Virus record (IMG/VR): IMGVR_UViG_3300048924_000634
Location: 1 to 42,990 of that record
Reading direction: 5' to 3' (one strand)
DNA length: 42,990 nucleotides
From: a virus
Shown: positions 12,953-21,846 of the stretch, in pieces
Layout: each line of letters starts with the position of its first letter
Position numbering within the stretch: position 1 is the stretch's first letter
The notes under the pieces: generated by a model
Seen by the model: the letters and a program-made list of their open reading frames with translations, nothing else
What the model was told of the DNA's origin: nothing
Database searches by the model: none
Translations under genes and position numbers: made by a program

Positions 12953-13396
12953 ATGACAGACAACACTGCCCCCGGGAGGGCCACGCCGATCGGCATCGAT
13001 GAGCCAGACTGGCCGCACCTGTTGCCGGATGCTGCCGAGCAGGTGACTGCTTCGATCCATTGGCACCGCGTCGCCCAGGAGATGGCGGAGCTGCAGACGC
13101 TCTCCGCCTCGAACGGTCATGCCATCCAGCGCCTCGTATTGGCCTATCTCGTCTACGACCGCTGCTCGAAAATGGTGGCCGCTGATGGCTTGGTCACCGA
13201 GCCGGCCCCGGACAACCCCAAGGCGATTGCGCGCCTGTCAATCTATTACAAGGCAATGCGAGAGGCTGAAACGACGGCCGAGCGCCTTGAGGCGCAACTC
13301 GGCCTTTCGCCCGGTCGCCGGAGCAAGGTCGGCAAGGTCGTGAAGAAGCGGGAGCGCAGCACTGGTGCCGACGCGTTCCTCGGACCGAGAGGCTAG
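12953..13396 (+). CDS. terS: Terminase small subunit, P27 family
   Basis: 147 aa. The helical middle ('HRVAQEMAELQTLSASNGHA', 'IQRLVLAYLVYDRCSKMVAA') followed by 'PKAIARLSIYYKAMREAETT' and 'LGLSPGRRSKVGK' is the P27-type TerS pattern, in which the C-terminal 'LGL-(S/T)-P-x-(S/A)-R' motif is diagnostic. It recognises the packaging site and recruits TerL. It lies directly before TerL and overlaps it by 32 bp. Confidence 0.85.
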   Translation: MTDNTAPGRATPIGIDEPDWPHLLPDAAEQVTASIHWHRVAQEMAELQTLSASNGHAIQRLVLAYLVYDRCSKMVAADGLVTEPAPDNPKAIARLSIYYKAMREAETTAERLEAQLGLSPGRRSKVGKVVKKRERSTGADAFLGPRG

Positions 13397-15227
13397 CGCC
13401 CGGCTCGCCATCGAGGACCCGACCACCGCTTGGGCGATGGCCGCCGTCCGGGGCGATTTCGTTGTAGGAGATCTCGTTCGATACGCCTGCGAAAGGCACC
13501 TGCGCGATATGCGCGATGCCGAGGCGCGGGGCTATTTCTGGCGCCCGGAGCTGGCGCAGCGCGCACTGGATTTCTTCCCGTCGCTCTTCACCATCACCGA
13601 TGGTCCGGCGGCGGGTAAACCCTTCAACCTGCTGCCCTATCAGGTGTTCTGCGCCGGCTCGCTCATGGGATGGGTCAATGCAGACGGGCGATGGCGGTTC
13701 CGCTCCGGTTTCATCGAGACCGGCAAGGGGCAGGCCAAATCGCCGCTGATGGCGGGGCTGGGCCTCTACGCCATGGGCTGGTGCGGATTTCCCCGCGCCC
13801 AGATCTACTCGATCGCGGCCAACAAGCAGACGGCCAATGTGCTGTTCAAGGACGGCGTGGCCATGTGTCGCGCCGGCGTCCCGGGTTACGACGAGGAGGA
13901 AAATCTCGAGGCCCTTGGCCATGTGGTCATTCGCGGCCTGGGCGATGCGGCCTGGAAGATCGAGCATCCCGCCTCGAAGAGCTTCTTCCTGCCGCTCGCC
14001 GGCGGGACCGCGCAGTCAGGCCCGCGCCCTCGCATGGTGCTCGCGGACGAGATCCACGAGTTTTCAGAGGATACGCAGATCGAGATCTGGAAGCAGGCAA
14101 TCGCCAAGGTCGCCGGCTCCGCCATGATGGTGCTGGGGACCAACACCCCGGCGATGAGCCAGCATGTCGGCACCAGCATGTCGGAGGTTGCCCAGGCCGT
14201 TGCCCGTGGCGACGTGAAGGACGACACGGCCTTCGCCTTCGTGGCCCGGGTGGACAAGGCCGATCGGGAGAAGGTCTTCGAAAATGAGGCGTGCTGGCAG
14301 AAGGCGCTGCCGGCGCTGGGCATCACCTATCCCGTCACCAATATCCGCGAGCTGGTGGCCACTGCCCAGACCAAGCTTTCCACGGCCGCCTTCGTCAAAC
14401 GGCTGTATTTCGGTATACCGGCGGGCGCGGCGGACTTCTGGATCGATGAGGCTTCCTGGGCTGCGGTGCTCGACGTCATCGATGATGACACGCTCGCGGC
14501 GCTGAAGGGCTGCCCCTGCTGGCTCAGCCTTGACCTTTCGAAGAAAAACGATCTGACGGCCCTGACCGCGACATGGCGGGATGGCGCGGGCGTTTTGTGG
14601 CAGAAGACCTGGTACTGGACCACGGAGGTCGGCCTCGACGATCGGGCGACGGCCGATCACGCGCCCTATCGCGAATGGGTCGAGCAAGGCTGGCTGACAG
14701 CGGTGCCCGGCGCCACGATCGACAAGACCTTCGTCGCCGCGCGTGTGGCCGAGATCTGCGCGGCCCACAATGTCCAGGAGCTGGTGTTCGACCCGGCCCA
14801 GATGGCCGATTTCGAGACGGCCTGCGAGGACATCGGTTTCGCCGCCTGGCGCTTCAAAGGCCCCAAGGAGCCGGCGGGGCAGGGCTTGCGGATGGTCGCC
14901 CATGCTCAGGGCCCGCGCGTGATGTTTGAGGACAAGCAGCACTGCATGCCTCGCTCGATCGAGCGGTTTGAGGATCGCATCCTGGAAAAGACGATCGTCA
15001 TCGACCGCTCGCCGGTCACTTACAGTTGCGCCGCCAATGCCGCGCTTACCGAGGACGGCATGAAAAACAGGGCATTCGACAAGAAGCGCTCTCGCGGGCG
15101 CATCGACGGCATTGTGACCAGCGCCATGGGCGCCGGCGCGGCCAGCGCGCCCGCGATTGGTGGGCCGGGCTATTCTGGCAGCTTCTTCGTGGATCTGAGT
15201 GCAGATCAGCAGGCGGCCGGCGCATGA
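13365..15227 (+). CDS. terL: Terminase large subunit
   Basis: 620 aa, full length for the Terminase_1 family. ATPase domain: Walker A-like 'ETGKGQAKSPL' (residues 118-128), Walker B 'MVLADEIHEF' (224-233, D228/E229), coupling motif around 'MMVLGTNTPA'. The nuclease domain begins at the RNase-H-like Asp of 'SLDLSKKNDL' (D390), with further acidic residues near 'VFDPAQMADF'. It packages DNA into the prohead and cuts it. GTG start inside terS; its stop overlaps the portal ATG (ATGA). Confidence 0.95.
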   Translation: MPTRSSDREASARLAIEDPTTAWAMAAVRGDFVVGDLVRYACERHLRDMRDAEARGYFWRPELAQRALDFFPSLFTITDGPAAGKPFNLLPYQVFCAGSLMGWVNADGRWRFRSGFIETGKGQAKSPLMAGLGLYAMGWCGFPRAQIYSIAANKQTANVLFKDGVAMCRAGVPGYDEEENLEALGHVVIRGLGDAAWKIEHPASKSFFLPLAGGTAQSGPRPRMVLADEIHEFSEDTQIEIWKQAIAKVAGSAMMVLGTNTPAMSQHVGTSMSEVAQAVARGDVKDDTAFAFVARVDKADREKVFENEACWQKALPALGITYPVTNIRELVATAQTKLSTAAFVKRLYFGIPAGAADFWIDEASWAAVLDVIDDDTLAALKGCPCWLSLDLSKKNDLTALTATWRDGAGVLWQKTWYWTTEVGLDDRATADHAPYREWVEQGWLTAVPGATIDKTFVAARVAEICAAHNVQELVFDPAQMADFETACEDIGFAAWRFKGPKEPAGQGLRMVAHAQGPRVMFEDKQHCMPRSIERFEDRILEKTIVIDRSPVTYSCAANAALTEDGMKNRAFDKKRSRGRIDGIVTSAMGAGAASAPAIGGPGYSGSFFVDLSADQQAAGA

Positions 15228-16579
15228 ACGGATATCGTCTGGGGCCAGAAGCGGCCGCTGCACAGGCGCGACGGGACGCCGCCCGGGCCAACCCGGGCGC
15301 AGCGTCGGCGCCGGTCAGCAACACGGTCGATAGTGCCTCGGTCATCGCTGGCGGCGGTGACGTGTTCGAGTGGTTCGGCGGCGGGGGCCGCGCGGCCGGG
15401 ATGACCGTCACGCCCGAGAGCGCGATGCGCACCACGGCTGTTTGGCGCTGCGTCACTCTGATCGCCGGCGCGATCATGGCGCTGCCCCTCGGGGTATATG
15501 AGCGCACCGACGCGGCGCCCATTCGGGTGACCGATCACGACTACAACCGCTTCCTGCAGATCGAGCCGAACGACGAGATGTCGGCGCCGGATTTCTTCGA
15601 GCTGCAGACGATGGGGGTTCTCCAGCGGGGCAACGGCTATGCCCGCATCCGCAAGGCCCGCAACGGCGTGCTCCATGACATCGACTATTATCACACCACT
15701 CGGGTGCAACCGTATTGGTCCTCGAACGAGCGTTGGTATCGCCTGACCAATTACGACGGCTCGATAGAGATCGCCCACTCGAGCGACATGCTGCATTTCA
15801 AAGGGCCCGGGCTCACCTATGATGGGCTGCGCGGGCTCAACCCCATCCAGCATCATGCGCAAACCATCGGCATCGGTCTGGCGGCACGGGATTACACCGC
15901 TCGCCAGTTCGAGCAGGGCCTGCTCACCAACGATTATTTCACCTTCACCGGACCTGTCAGCAACGATCAGCGCGCAGCATTCCTTGAACACCTGCGCCGC
16001 CGCGCCGCTGGCGTGGCCAATGCCCACAACCCTCTTCTGCTCGAACAGGGCGGCAAATGGGATCGTCTTGGGCTTACCGCCAAGGACGCCCAGTTGCTGG
16101 AGCTGCTGCAATTCTCCACCTCCGACATCGCGAGGATCTTCGGCGTACCTCCCCACATGATCGGCGACGTCGACAAGTCGACCAGTTGGGGCACGGGCAT
16201 CGAGCAACAGGGCATCGGCTTTGTCCGCTACACGCTCTTGCCTCACCTCCGCCGTTTCGCGGCCGAAATGAGCCGCAAGCTGTTCCCGACCAGCGGCGCC
16301 AAAGTGTCGAAATATTACATCGATTTCGATCCTGACGTGTTGGCGGTGGGCGATGCCAAGGCCCAGGCCGAGTTCTATCGCAGCGCCTTGGGCGGCAACC
16401 AGCTCCCCGGCTTCATGACCATCAACGAAGTGCGCGCGGCGCGTGGCCTGCCGCCCGTCCCGCACGGCGACGAGGTCTACATCCCCACCGGCGCAGCGCC
16501 CCCCGGGCAGCCGCTGGTGGCACCTGAAAACGACGATCCCGCCAAAAAGGACGGCAAAGATGTCCCGCAAACTGCTTAA
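15224..16579 (+). CDS. Phage portal protein, HK97 family
   Basis: 451 aa. Typical portal segments are 'TTAVWRCVTLIAGAIMALPL', 'YERTDAAP', 'LLTKDAQLLELLQFSTSDIA' in its native form (here LTAKDAQLLELLQFSTSDIA), 'RIFGVPPHMIGD' and 'QQGIGFVRYTLLPHLRRF'. The IxxxFGVPPxxIGD motif is a strong portal signature. The dodecameric ring forms the DNA channel of the head. The Ala/Pro-rich N- and C-termini are likely disordered. The gene is coupled to TerL upstream and overlaps the protease gene by 20 bp. Confidence 0.95.
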   Translation: MNGYRLGPEAAAAQARRDAARANPGAASAPVSNTVDSASVIAGGGDVFEWFGGGGRAAGMTVTPESAMRTTAVWRCVTLIAGAIMALPLGVYERTDAAPIRVTDHDYNRFLQIEPNDEMSAPDFFELQTMGVLQRGNGYARIRKARNGVLHDIDYYHTTRVQPYWSSNERWYRLTNYDGSIEIAHSSDMLHFKGPGLTYDGLRGLNPIQHHAQTIGIGLAARDYTARQFEQGLLTNDYFTFTGPVSNDQRAAFLEHLRRRAAGVANAHNPLLLEQGGKWDRLGLTAKDAQLLELLQFSTSDIARIFGVPPHMIGDVDKSTSWGTGIEQQGIGFVRYTLLPHLRRFAAEMSRKLFPTSGAKVSKYYIDFDPDVLAVGDAKAQAEFYRSALGGNQLPGFMTINEVRAARGLPPVPHGDEVYIPTGAAPPGQPLVAPENDDPAKKDGKDVPQTA

Positions 16580-17276
16580 TCTGGCCCGCGACAATCAGAA
16601 CCGCGGCGCCCCGCTGCGCGCCCAGGCCAGCGCGGACGGCCAGTCGACCGACGTGTTCATTTACGACATGATCGACAGCTTCTGGGGCATCGGTGCGCAG
16701 GACTTCGTGCAGCAGATCGCCGCGATCACCACGCCAAATATTCGCCTGCGCATCAACTCCCCCGGTGGCGACGTGTTTGAGGCACGGGCCATGATGGCGG
16801 CGATCAGCGACCACGCGGCGACCTTCACGGCGCGCATTGACGGCCTGTGCGCCAGCGCCGCGACCGCGATCACCCTGCCTTGCGATTCCGTCGAGATCGT
16901 CGATGGCGGTTTTTACATGATCCACAACGCGTGGACCCTCGCGATGGGCAACGCCGGCGACATGCGTGAAACCGCTGCCATGCTCGACAAGGTCGATGGC
17001 TCGCTGGTCGATGGCTATGTCGCGCGCAGCGGCAAGCCCGCCGACGAGATCCGTGCCCTGATGGCAGCGGAAACCTGGTTCGAAGCGCAGGCCGCGATCG
17101 ACGCTGGATTCTGCGACAGCCAGGTGGAGATCCGCATTGGCGGCAAGGCGTCGGCGGCGGCCTTCAACCTCAGTGCCTACAATCATGCGCCCAAGATCGA
17201 GGCTCCGGCCGAGGACGATACCGCCGCCCGTGGCCGCATGATGGCGCGACTGCGCCTGTACGAGCTCACCAACTAA
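16560..17276 (+). CDS. ClpP-like prohead protease
   Basis: 238 aa. ClpP-fold serine protease: 'RLRINSPGGDVFEARAMMAA' (oxyanion glycine loop, residues ~62-81), nucleophile Ser99 in GLCASAAT, His122 in MIHNAW, and an Asp (D143 or D146) in 'MLDKVDGSLVDGYVARSGK'. It would cleave the N-terminal delta domain of the capsid protein during head maturation. Its position between portal and major capsid is the standard HK97 order. The start at 16560 gives the usual length; the in-frame extension is shadow of the portal gene. Confidence 0.93.
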   Translation: MSRKLLNLARDNQNRGAPLRAQASADGQSTDVFIYDMIDSFWGIGAQDFVQQIAAITTPNIRLRINSPGGDVFEARAMMAAISDHAATFTARIDGLCASAATAITLPCDSVEIVDGGFYMIHNAWTLAMGNAGDMRETAAMLDKVDGSLVDGYVARSGKPADEIRALMAAETWFEAQAAIDAGFCDSQVEIRIGGKASAAAFNLSAYNHAPKIEAPAEDDTAARGRMMARLRLYELTN

Positions 17277-17326
17277 CCGGCCACTCGGCCACCCCTTCGG
17301 CGCCGGTCCCACCGTCGCCCCCGACA

Positions 17327-17353
17327 GCCCGCCATCCCGGCGGGCTTTTTTTT
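17327..17353 (+). terminator. Intrinsic terminator immediately before the major capsid gene
   Basis: GCCCGCC (17327-17333) pairs perfectly with GGCGGGC (17339-17345) around ATCCC, followed by eight T. The last T abuts the GGAG ribosome site of the capsid gene. A full-strength terminator inside a head operon suggests partial termination, antitermination, or a processed 5' end for the capsid mRNA. Confidence 0.8.
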
Positions 17354-17363
17354 GGAGTGAAGC

Positions 17364-18620
17364 ATGAGCAAGATTCGCGCTCTCCGGGACCAGCGCGCCG
17401 CCCTGGCGATCGAAGCCCGCAACCATCTCGACAACAACACCGGCGAAGGCTGGACCAAGGAAGCTGCCGCCAAGGTCGACGAGATCTATGCCAAAATCGA
17501 TCTCATCGACAGCCAGATCGAGCGCCTGGAGAGGCAGGCCAGGATCGATGGCGAGGCGGAGGCCGATGGCGCCCGGCAGGAAGCTGGCGCCCGCGCGCTT
17601 GCCGGCCTGCCGCCCGAGCAGCGCGAGCGCCAGGTGGCCTACAGCGCAGCCTTCCGCAATTTCGTCATTCGCGGTGAGCGCGGGATCACCGTGGAGGAGG
17701 CAAACCTGCTGCGCACCGGCGTGCAGGCCGCGCAGTCCGGCCAGCAGGCCAACGGCACGCAGGGCGGCTATCTGGTGCCCACGGGCTGGGGTGGTTCGCT
17801 GCTCGAGGCGCTCAAGTCCTTCGGCGGCATGCGTGATGTGGCCAACATCATCCAGACCGAGGGCGGCAACCCGATCCCGTTCCCGACCGTGGACGACACC
17901 GCCTCCGAGGGCGAGATCGTCGCCGAAAGCGTCGCCGCCTCGACCGGCGACCTGACTTTCGGCACGACCTCGCTTGGCTCCTGGAAGTGGAGCTCGAAGA
18001 TCTTCACCGTGCCGATCGAGCTGCTGATGGATCAGGGCCCGGGCATCGACATCGAGGGGTATATCCAGAAGGCGGCAGCCCAGCGCATCGCGCGTGGCCA
18101 GAACCGGAAATACACCGTCGGCGCCGGCACGACCGAGCCGCTCGGCATTGTGAACTCCGCTTTTGCCGGCAAGGTTGGCGTGACGGGCCAGACCACCACC
18201 ATCATCAGCGACGACTTGGTCGACCTCGAGCACAGCGTCGACCCGGCCTACCGCGCCGGGCCCGGTGTAGGCTGGATGATGCACGACCAGAGCGTGCGCA
18301 CCATCAAGAAAATGAAGGACTCGCAGAACCGTCCCCTGTGGCTGCCCGGCTTTGCCACGAAGGAGCCGGACACGATTTTGAACTACCGCTACACGGTCAA
18401 TCAGCACATGCCGACGATGGCGGCCAATGCGAAGTCGATCCTGTTCGGCAAGCTCGACGAGTTCATGATCCGCGACATCCTGAACGTCACGCTGTTCCGC
18501 TTCGATGACAGCAACTTCGTCACCAAGGGGCAGATCGGCTTCCTTGCCTGGGCGCGGGGTGACGGCAAGCTGGTCACCGGCGGCCAGCCCGTCGCCTATT
18601 ATCAGAACAGCGCCACCTGA
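17364..18620 (+). CDS. Major capsid protein, HK97 fold
   Basis: 418 aa. An N-terminal coiled-coil delta/scaffold domain (residues ~1-95, 'DEIYAKIDLIDSQIERLERQ') is followed by the mature shell protein. Marks of the fold are 'GGYLVPTGWGGSLLEALKSF', 'NPIPFPTVDD', 'WSSKIFTVPIELLMDQGPGI' and 'ILFGKLDEFMIRDILNVTLF'. Cleavage probably falls near residues 100-120, by the upstream protease. The ribosome site GGAG sits directly after the terminator T-tract. Very likely the most abundant virion protein. Confidence 0.95.
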   Translation: MSKIRALRDQRAALAIEARNHLDNNTGEGWTKEAAAKVDEIYAKIDLIDSQIERLERQARIDGEAEADGARQEAGARALAGLPPEQRERQVAYSAAFRNFVIRGERGITVEEANLLRTGVQAAQSGQQANGTQGGYLVPTGWGGSLLEALKSFGGMRDVANIIQTEGGNPIPFPTVDDTASEGEIVAESVAASTGDLTFGTTSLGSWKWSSKIFTVPIELLMDQGPGIDIEGYIQKAAAQRIARGQNRKYTVGAGTTEPLGIVNSAFAGKVGVTGQTTTIISDDLVDLEHSVDPAYRAGPGVGWMMHDQSVRTIKKMKDSQNRPLWLPGFATKEPDTILNYRYTVNQHMPTMAANAKSILFGKLDEFMIRDILNVTLFRFDDSNFVTKGQIGFLAWARGDGKLVTGGQPVAYYQNSAT

Positions 18621-18701
18621 TCGACGGCATCGCCTGACGATCGACGCGCGGCGCCGACCCGGTGCCGCGCTGTTTGCCCCCATGCCCAGCGAGGGAAATT
18701 C

Positions 18702-19016
18702 ATGCCAGATCTCGATACGTCGGCCGACGCCGGCAAGCGCAAGCCCACCCCCATCAATCAGGCCGGCGAAGCTGGCAACGGCCCCGCCAACGGTGCTGGC
18801 CCGGTGGACAATCCGCCGCCCGGGCCCGAGGACGAAGACGACGAGGCGCCGATCGACTCGGACCGGATCGTCGAGGTGCGCATCCTGCGCAACCACGTCG
18901 ATTATGCCGCCAACACGATTGAGTTGGTGACCGAGGCGGAAGCCAAATCCGGGCATGGCGACTGGTGCGATGCCCATGAGGACGCCGTGGCCTACATCAA
19001 GAGCCTGGCGGCCTGA
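18702..19016 (+). CDS. Acidic small head-region protein
   Basis: 104 aa. The N-terminal half is Pro/Gly/Asp-rich and disordered ('NPPPGPEDEDDEAPIDSD'). The C-terminal half ('RIVEVRILRNHVDYAANTIE', 'LVTEAEAKSGHGDWCDAHED') may form a small folded unit. Its position between capsid and connector is where decoration or head-fibre proteins are found. No family recognised, so the role is inferred from position only. Confidence 0.6.
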   Translation: MPDLDTSADAGKRKPTPINQAGEAGNGPANGAGPVDNPPPGPEDEDDEAPIDSDRIVEVRILRNHVDYAANTIELVTEAEAKSGHGDWCDAHEDAVAYIKSLAA

Positions 19017-19017
19017 G

Positions 19018-19617
19018 ATGGAGCCGGTCTCGCTGGATGACATCAAGCAGCACCTGGTGCTCGATCCTGACGACAACAGCGAAGATCAGCGCCTGAGCTC
19101 GATGATCGTCGCTGCGCGCCATGCATGCGAATTGCGGATGAACCGCAGCGTGCTGGGTGGCGCGGCGACCCTCGTGCTCGAGGGTTTTCCCGTGCAGGCG
19201 CCCCGTACTCCTTTTTTGCCCTCGCTTACCAGCGAGGCTCATCTGCCCGACCATAGCCAGATTGAGCTGATGGGCGGCACCGTGGCCAGCTATCAGATCA
19301 GCTATTTCGATCGCGCCGGCGTTGCCCAGACCATGGGCGACAGCGAAACGCATGCCGATCTCACCCAGCTTCCCGCGATCGTGCGACCGGCGACCTGCTG
19401 GCCCGAAGCGGCAAGGCGCCCGGACGCGGTGACGGTTTCTTACATGCTGTCGCCGCTCGAGCCCGCCAAGCTGGAGATGGTTCGTCATGCGATCCGGCTG
19501 CTGGTAGGGCATTGGTATGCCAATCGCGAGGCGGTCGCCGACACCCGTGGCACCCCTGGCGAGCTGCCCATGACCGTGACATGGTTGCTCGACCCACTGC
19601 GCGTTTGGGCCATCTGA
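19018..19617 (+). CDS. Head-tail connector protein (gp6-like)
   Basis: 199 aa. 'SLDDIKQHLVLDPDDNSEDQ' and 'LSSMIVAARHACELRMNR' at the N-terminus, with 'AIRLLVGHWYANREAV' near the C-terminus, match the HK97 gp6-type connector (Phage_gp6-like): 'L-x-x-x-K-x-H-L-x-x-D' and a final 'L-x-x-H-W-Y-x-N-R'. The ring binds below the portal. The start at 19018 has a ribosome site in the preceding gene and avoids a low-complexity extension. Confidence 0.85.
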   Translation: MEPVSLDDIKQHLVLDPDDNSEDQRLSSMIVAARHACELRMNRSVLGGAATLVLEGFPVQAPRTPFLPSLTSEAHLPDHSQIELMGGTVASYQISYFDRAGVAQTMGDSETHADLTQLPAIVRPATCWPEAARRPDAVTVSYMLSPLEPAKLEMVRHAIRLLVGHWYANREAVADTRGTPGELPMTVTWLLDPLRVWAI

Positions 19618-19620
19618 TCG

Positions 19621-19965
19621 ATGGCGGACAATCGCGCGGGCCAGCTCCGCCACCTGATCACCATCCGGCGCCAGGCCAAGACGCGGGATGGGCGCGGGCA
19701 ATATGCGACGAGTTGGTCGACCATCGGCACGCCCCGGGCCAAGGTCGAAGGGTTGGCCGGCAGGGAGGCCATGGTTGCCCAGGCACTGCAGGGTGTTTCG
19801 GCATTCCGCATTCGCATCCGCTTCCGTGAGGATCTCCTGCAGTCCGATCAAATCGTGCTCCCAAGCGGGATGGAGCTCAATATCAAGTCGATCGGTGATC
19901 CTGACGGTTTACGCCGTTGGCAGGTGATTCTGGCCGACAATGAAACTGTGGCACCAGACCCATGA
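19621..19965 (+). CDS. Head-tail joining protein (phage head closure)
   Basis: 114 aa, beta-rich. 'AGQLRHLITIRRQAKTRDGR', 'WSTIGTPRAKVEGLAGREAM' and the end 'LNIKSIGDPDGLRRWQVILA' are typical of the Phage_H_T_join (SPP1 gp16-like) adaptor, which closes the head after packaging. It follows the connector by 3 bp and overlaps the next gene by 4 bp. Confidence 0.85.
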   Translation: MADNRAGQLRHLITIRRQAKTRDGRGQYATSWSTIGTPRAKVEGLAGREAMVAQALQGVSAFRIRIRFREDLLQSDQIVLPSGMELNIKSIGDPDGLRRWQVILADNETVAPDP

Positions 19966-20471
19966 GCAGCCAGGGCTGGTCGGACGCCCTCAACTCCGCC
20001 TTTTCGCTGTTTACCGCGCTTCCCGAAGCCGCCCGCGAGCAAGCCGGCGAGGCGCTCCGCGAGATCGGTAAGGAGGCACTGGAGCTGCAGGAGGCGCTGG
20101 TGCCCAAGCGCACCGGCTTTCTGGCACAGGGTCTGACGGTGTCCGAGGCGATCGAGTACCTCCGCGTTCGTGTCGGTTTCCCCTCCCTGAAGGGCGGCCG
20201 AAACGACCGCTTCTACGCGATCGTCATGGAATACGGCCGCAAGGCGCAGACTGTGACGGTGAAGCGATCGACCATCGCGAGCCCGCGCTCGGCGGTCGCG
20301 CGCAAGCGGCTCCGCGCCGGTCAGGCTCTCCGCAAGCCCTACCTGCTTCACGTCACCGCGCTCCCTGCGCGGCCCTTCGTCCATGTTGAAGACAGGATCG
20401 ATCAGCTCGCCGATCGTCTGACCGACAGATTTTGGGACCAGGCGCTGGCCCGGGCCGGAGAGACATCATGA
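19962..20471 (+). CDS. HK97 gp10-like tail completion protein
   Basis: 169 aa. 'ALVPKRTGFLAQGLTVSEAI' and 'YAIVMEYGRK' with a C-terminal 'LPARPFVHVEDRIDQLADRL' match the HK97-gp10 family, in which a 'P-x-x-T-G-x-L' and an 'R-P-F-(M/V)' near the end recur. It acts at the head-tail interface or tail terminator. Coupled on both sides by 4-bp overlaps. Confidence 0.85.
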   Translation: MSSQGWSDALNSAFSLFTALPEAAREQAGEALREIGKEALELQEALVPKRTGFLAQGLTVSEAIEYLRVRVGFPSLKGGRNDRFYAIVMEYGRKAQTVTVKRSTIASPRSAVARKRLRAGQALRKPYLLHVTALPARPFVHVEDRIDQLADRLTDRFWDQALARAGETS

Positions 20472-20908
20472 ACGACGACGACGTCGACCTGCTGACGCCG
20501 GCGCAAGATGCCGTGTTCGCCGCGCTGGCGCCTCTGGAGGCACTGGCTGGCACCGATGGACTGCCGGATGGGCTAGGCGTCTATCAGCATGTACCGCAGG
20601 GTACCAGGCCGCCCATGGTGGTGATCGGCAACGTCACCACCACCAACAAGACCGACAACGAGGACGAGCAGGACGAGGAAGTCCGCGTCGAGGTGCATTG
20701 CATGTACGCCGGCGAGGGCAGGGTGCCACTGCTCAAGATGCAGGCCGCTGTGAAGCGTGTGCTGAAGGGCAAGCAGTTGCCGGCGCAGCCCGGCGTCTGG
20801 TTCGAAACCCCGCGCTTCCTGACGTCCGAGGCGACCACCGCCTGGGAGAACGACGGCATCACCTACGTCGGCCTTTCCATTTTCGAGTTCCGCGCCGCGC
20901 CCGCGTGA
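20468..20908 (+). CDS. Tail terminator/completion protein (DUF3168-like)
   Basis: 146 aa. 'LLTPAQDAVFAALAPLEALA', 'YQHVPQGTRPPMVVIGNVTT', 'VRVEVHCMYAGEGRVPLLKM' follow the DUF3168 pattern (short N-terminal helix, 'P-x-x-x-x-G' strand, then 'V-x-x-x-x-x-Y-x-G'), a tail-tube terminator family. Its position between gp10-like and the major tail protein agrees. Start 20468 overlaps the previous stop. Confidence 0.75.
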   Translation: MNDDDVDLLTPAQDAVFAALAPLEALAGTDGLPDGLGVYQHVPQGTRPPMVVIGNVTTTNKTDNEDEQDEEVRVEVHCMYAGEGRVPLLKMQAAVKRVLKGKQLPAQPGVWFETPRFLTSEATTAWENDGITYVGLSIFEFRAAPA

Positions 20909-20938
20909 GGCGCCCCTTTCCGCTGAAGGAGCAGCTCT

Positions 20939-21394
20939 ATGACCAACCCGGTTTCCATTGTGAAACTCGGCAAGACCTATCGCCTCAAGGTGGGCGATGG
21001 TACGACCGACACCGAAGCCTTCAACAAGATCGCCGGCGAGCAGACCCTTTCCAAGAAGGGCAGCTCGGAGACGATCGATACCGCGTCCAAGGACGATGGC
21101 AACGTCAAGTCGCAGCAGTATGGCCAGCGCACCGTCACCATTTCGGCGGCGGGCGAGGTCAAGCTGCCCGACGCCGGCCTTGCGCGCCTGGCGGCCGTCG
21201 CCGAAATGACGCCACCCAACTGCAACATCGAGATCGTCGATACCAGCACGGGCGCCGACGTCGTGGTTTTCGCCGCCAACGTCAGCGTCGGCAATGACAG
21301 CATCCAGCTCGATAACGGCAAGGCGGCCACCTACAGCTTCGATCTGACGCTGACCGGCCCGGCCACCACCAACACCCTGTTCTCGGGTAGCTGA
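20939..21394 (+). CDS. Major tail (tube) protein
   Basis: 151 aa, beta-rich. 'FNKIAGEQTLSKKGSSETID', 'TASKDDGNVKSQQYGQRTVT' and 'DLTLTGPATTNTLF' follow the TP901-1/phi13-type tail tube family, including the 'K-x-x-x-x-I-x-x-(A/T)-x-K-D-D/G' phrase that marks these short tail proteins. A GGAG ribosome site lies 10 bp upstream. It builds the long tail tube around the tape measure. Confidence 0.85.
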   Translation: MTNPVSIVKLGKTYRLKVGDGTTDTEAFNKIAGEQTLSKKGSSETIDTASKDDGNVKSQQYGQRTVTISAAGEVKLPDAGLARLAAVAEMTPPNCNIEIVDTSTGADVVVFAANVSVGNDSIQLDNGKAATYSFDLTLTGPATTNTLFSGS

Positions 21395-21396
21395 TC

Positions 21397-21846
21397 GTGA
21401 TCGGCGAAAAACCGCGTCGTGCGCGCCGCCCTACCAGGCCCAAGGCCGCCGCCTCCGCCAATCCCCAGCGCGGCGAGCATACGCTTACCCTGGCTCGCAC
21501 CACCTATGTGCTGCGCCCCAGCTTTGAGGCGTGCCGCGCGATCGAGGAGGCGCTGGGCGCGTCCCTGATCGAGCTCGCGCGGGAAGCAAACAAGATGGCG
21601 CTCTCGCTTGACCAGCTCGGCACGATCTGTGCGGAGCTGATCCGTGCCGGGGCCCGGCCGGGCGACGCGATGACGCGCGCCGTTGCGGTCGAGCGCATTG
21701 CCGAACTGATCTTCGAAGAGGGGCAGAGCGGTGTGCTGCCAGTGGTGACGCTCGTGCTCCTCGATGCCATCACCGGCGGCCGCACCGCCTCGGGGGAAGT
21801 CAAGGCGGTGACGATGAAGATGGGCCAAGCCGCCACCGCCGAATGA
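21397..21846 (+). CDS. Tail assembly chaperone, GTA-gp11-like
   Basis: 149 aa. After a basic, Ala-rich N-terminus (~30 residues), 'YVLRPSFEACRAIEEALGAS', 'LIELAREANKMALSLDQLGT' and 'ICAELIRAGARPGD' match the gene-transfer-agent gp11 family, a tail assembly chaperone in rhodobacterial and sphingomonad phages. It overlaps a small second chaperone ORF in the classical G/GT-like position, although here by an ATGA overlap rather than a visible frameshift. Confidence 0.8.
   Translation: MIGEKPRRARRPTRPKAAASANPQRGEHTLTLARTTYVLRPSFEACRAIEEALGASLIELAREANKMALSLDQLGTICAELIRAGARPGDAMTRAVAVERIAELIFEEGQSGVLPVVTLVLLDAITGGRTASGEVKAVTMKMGQAATAE

Noticed and set aside
14064-15263. A 399-codon open frame on the minus strand opposite terL
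   Set aside because: Mirror frame of TerL; no recognisable domains and the plus-strand assignment is certain.
16422-19076. An 884-codon open frame on the minus strand opposite the protease and capsid genes
   Set aside because: Long antisense frames are expected in GC-rich coding DNA; the plus strand holds two clear protein families there.
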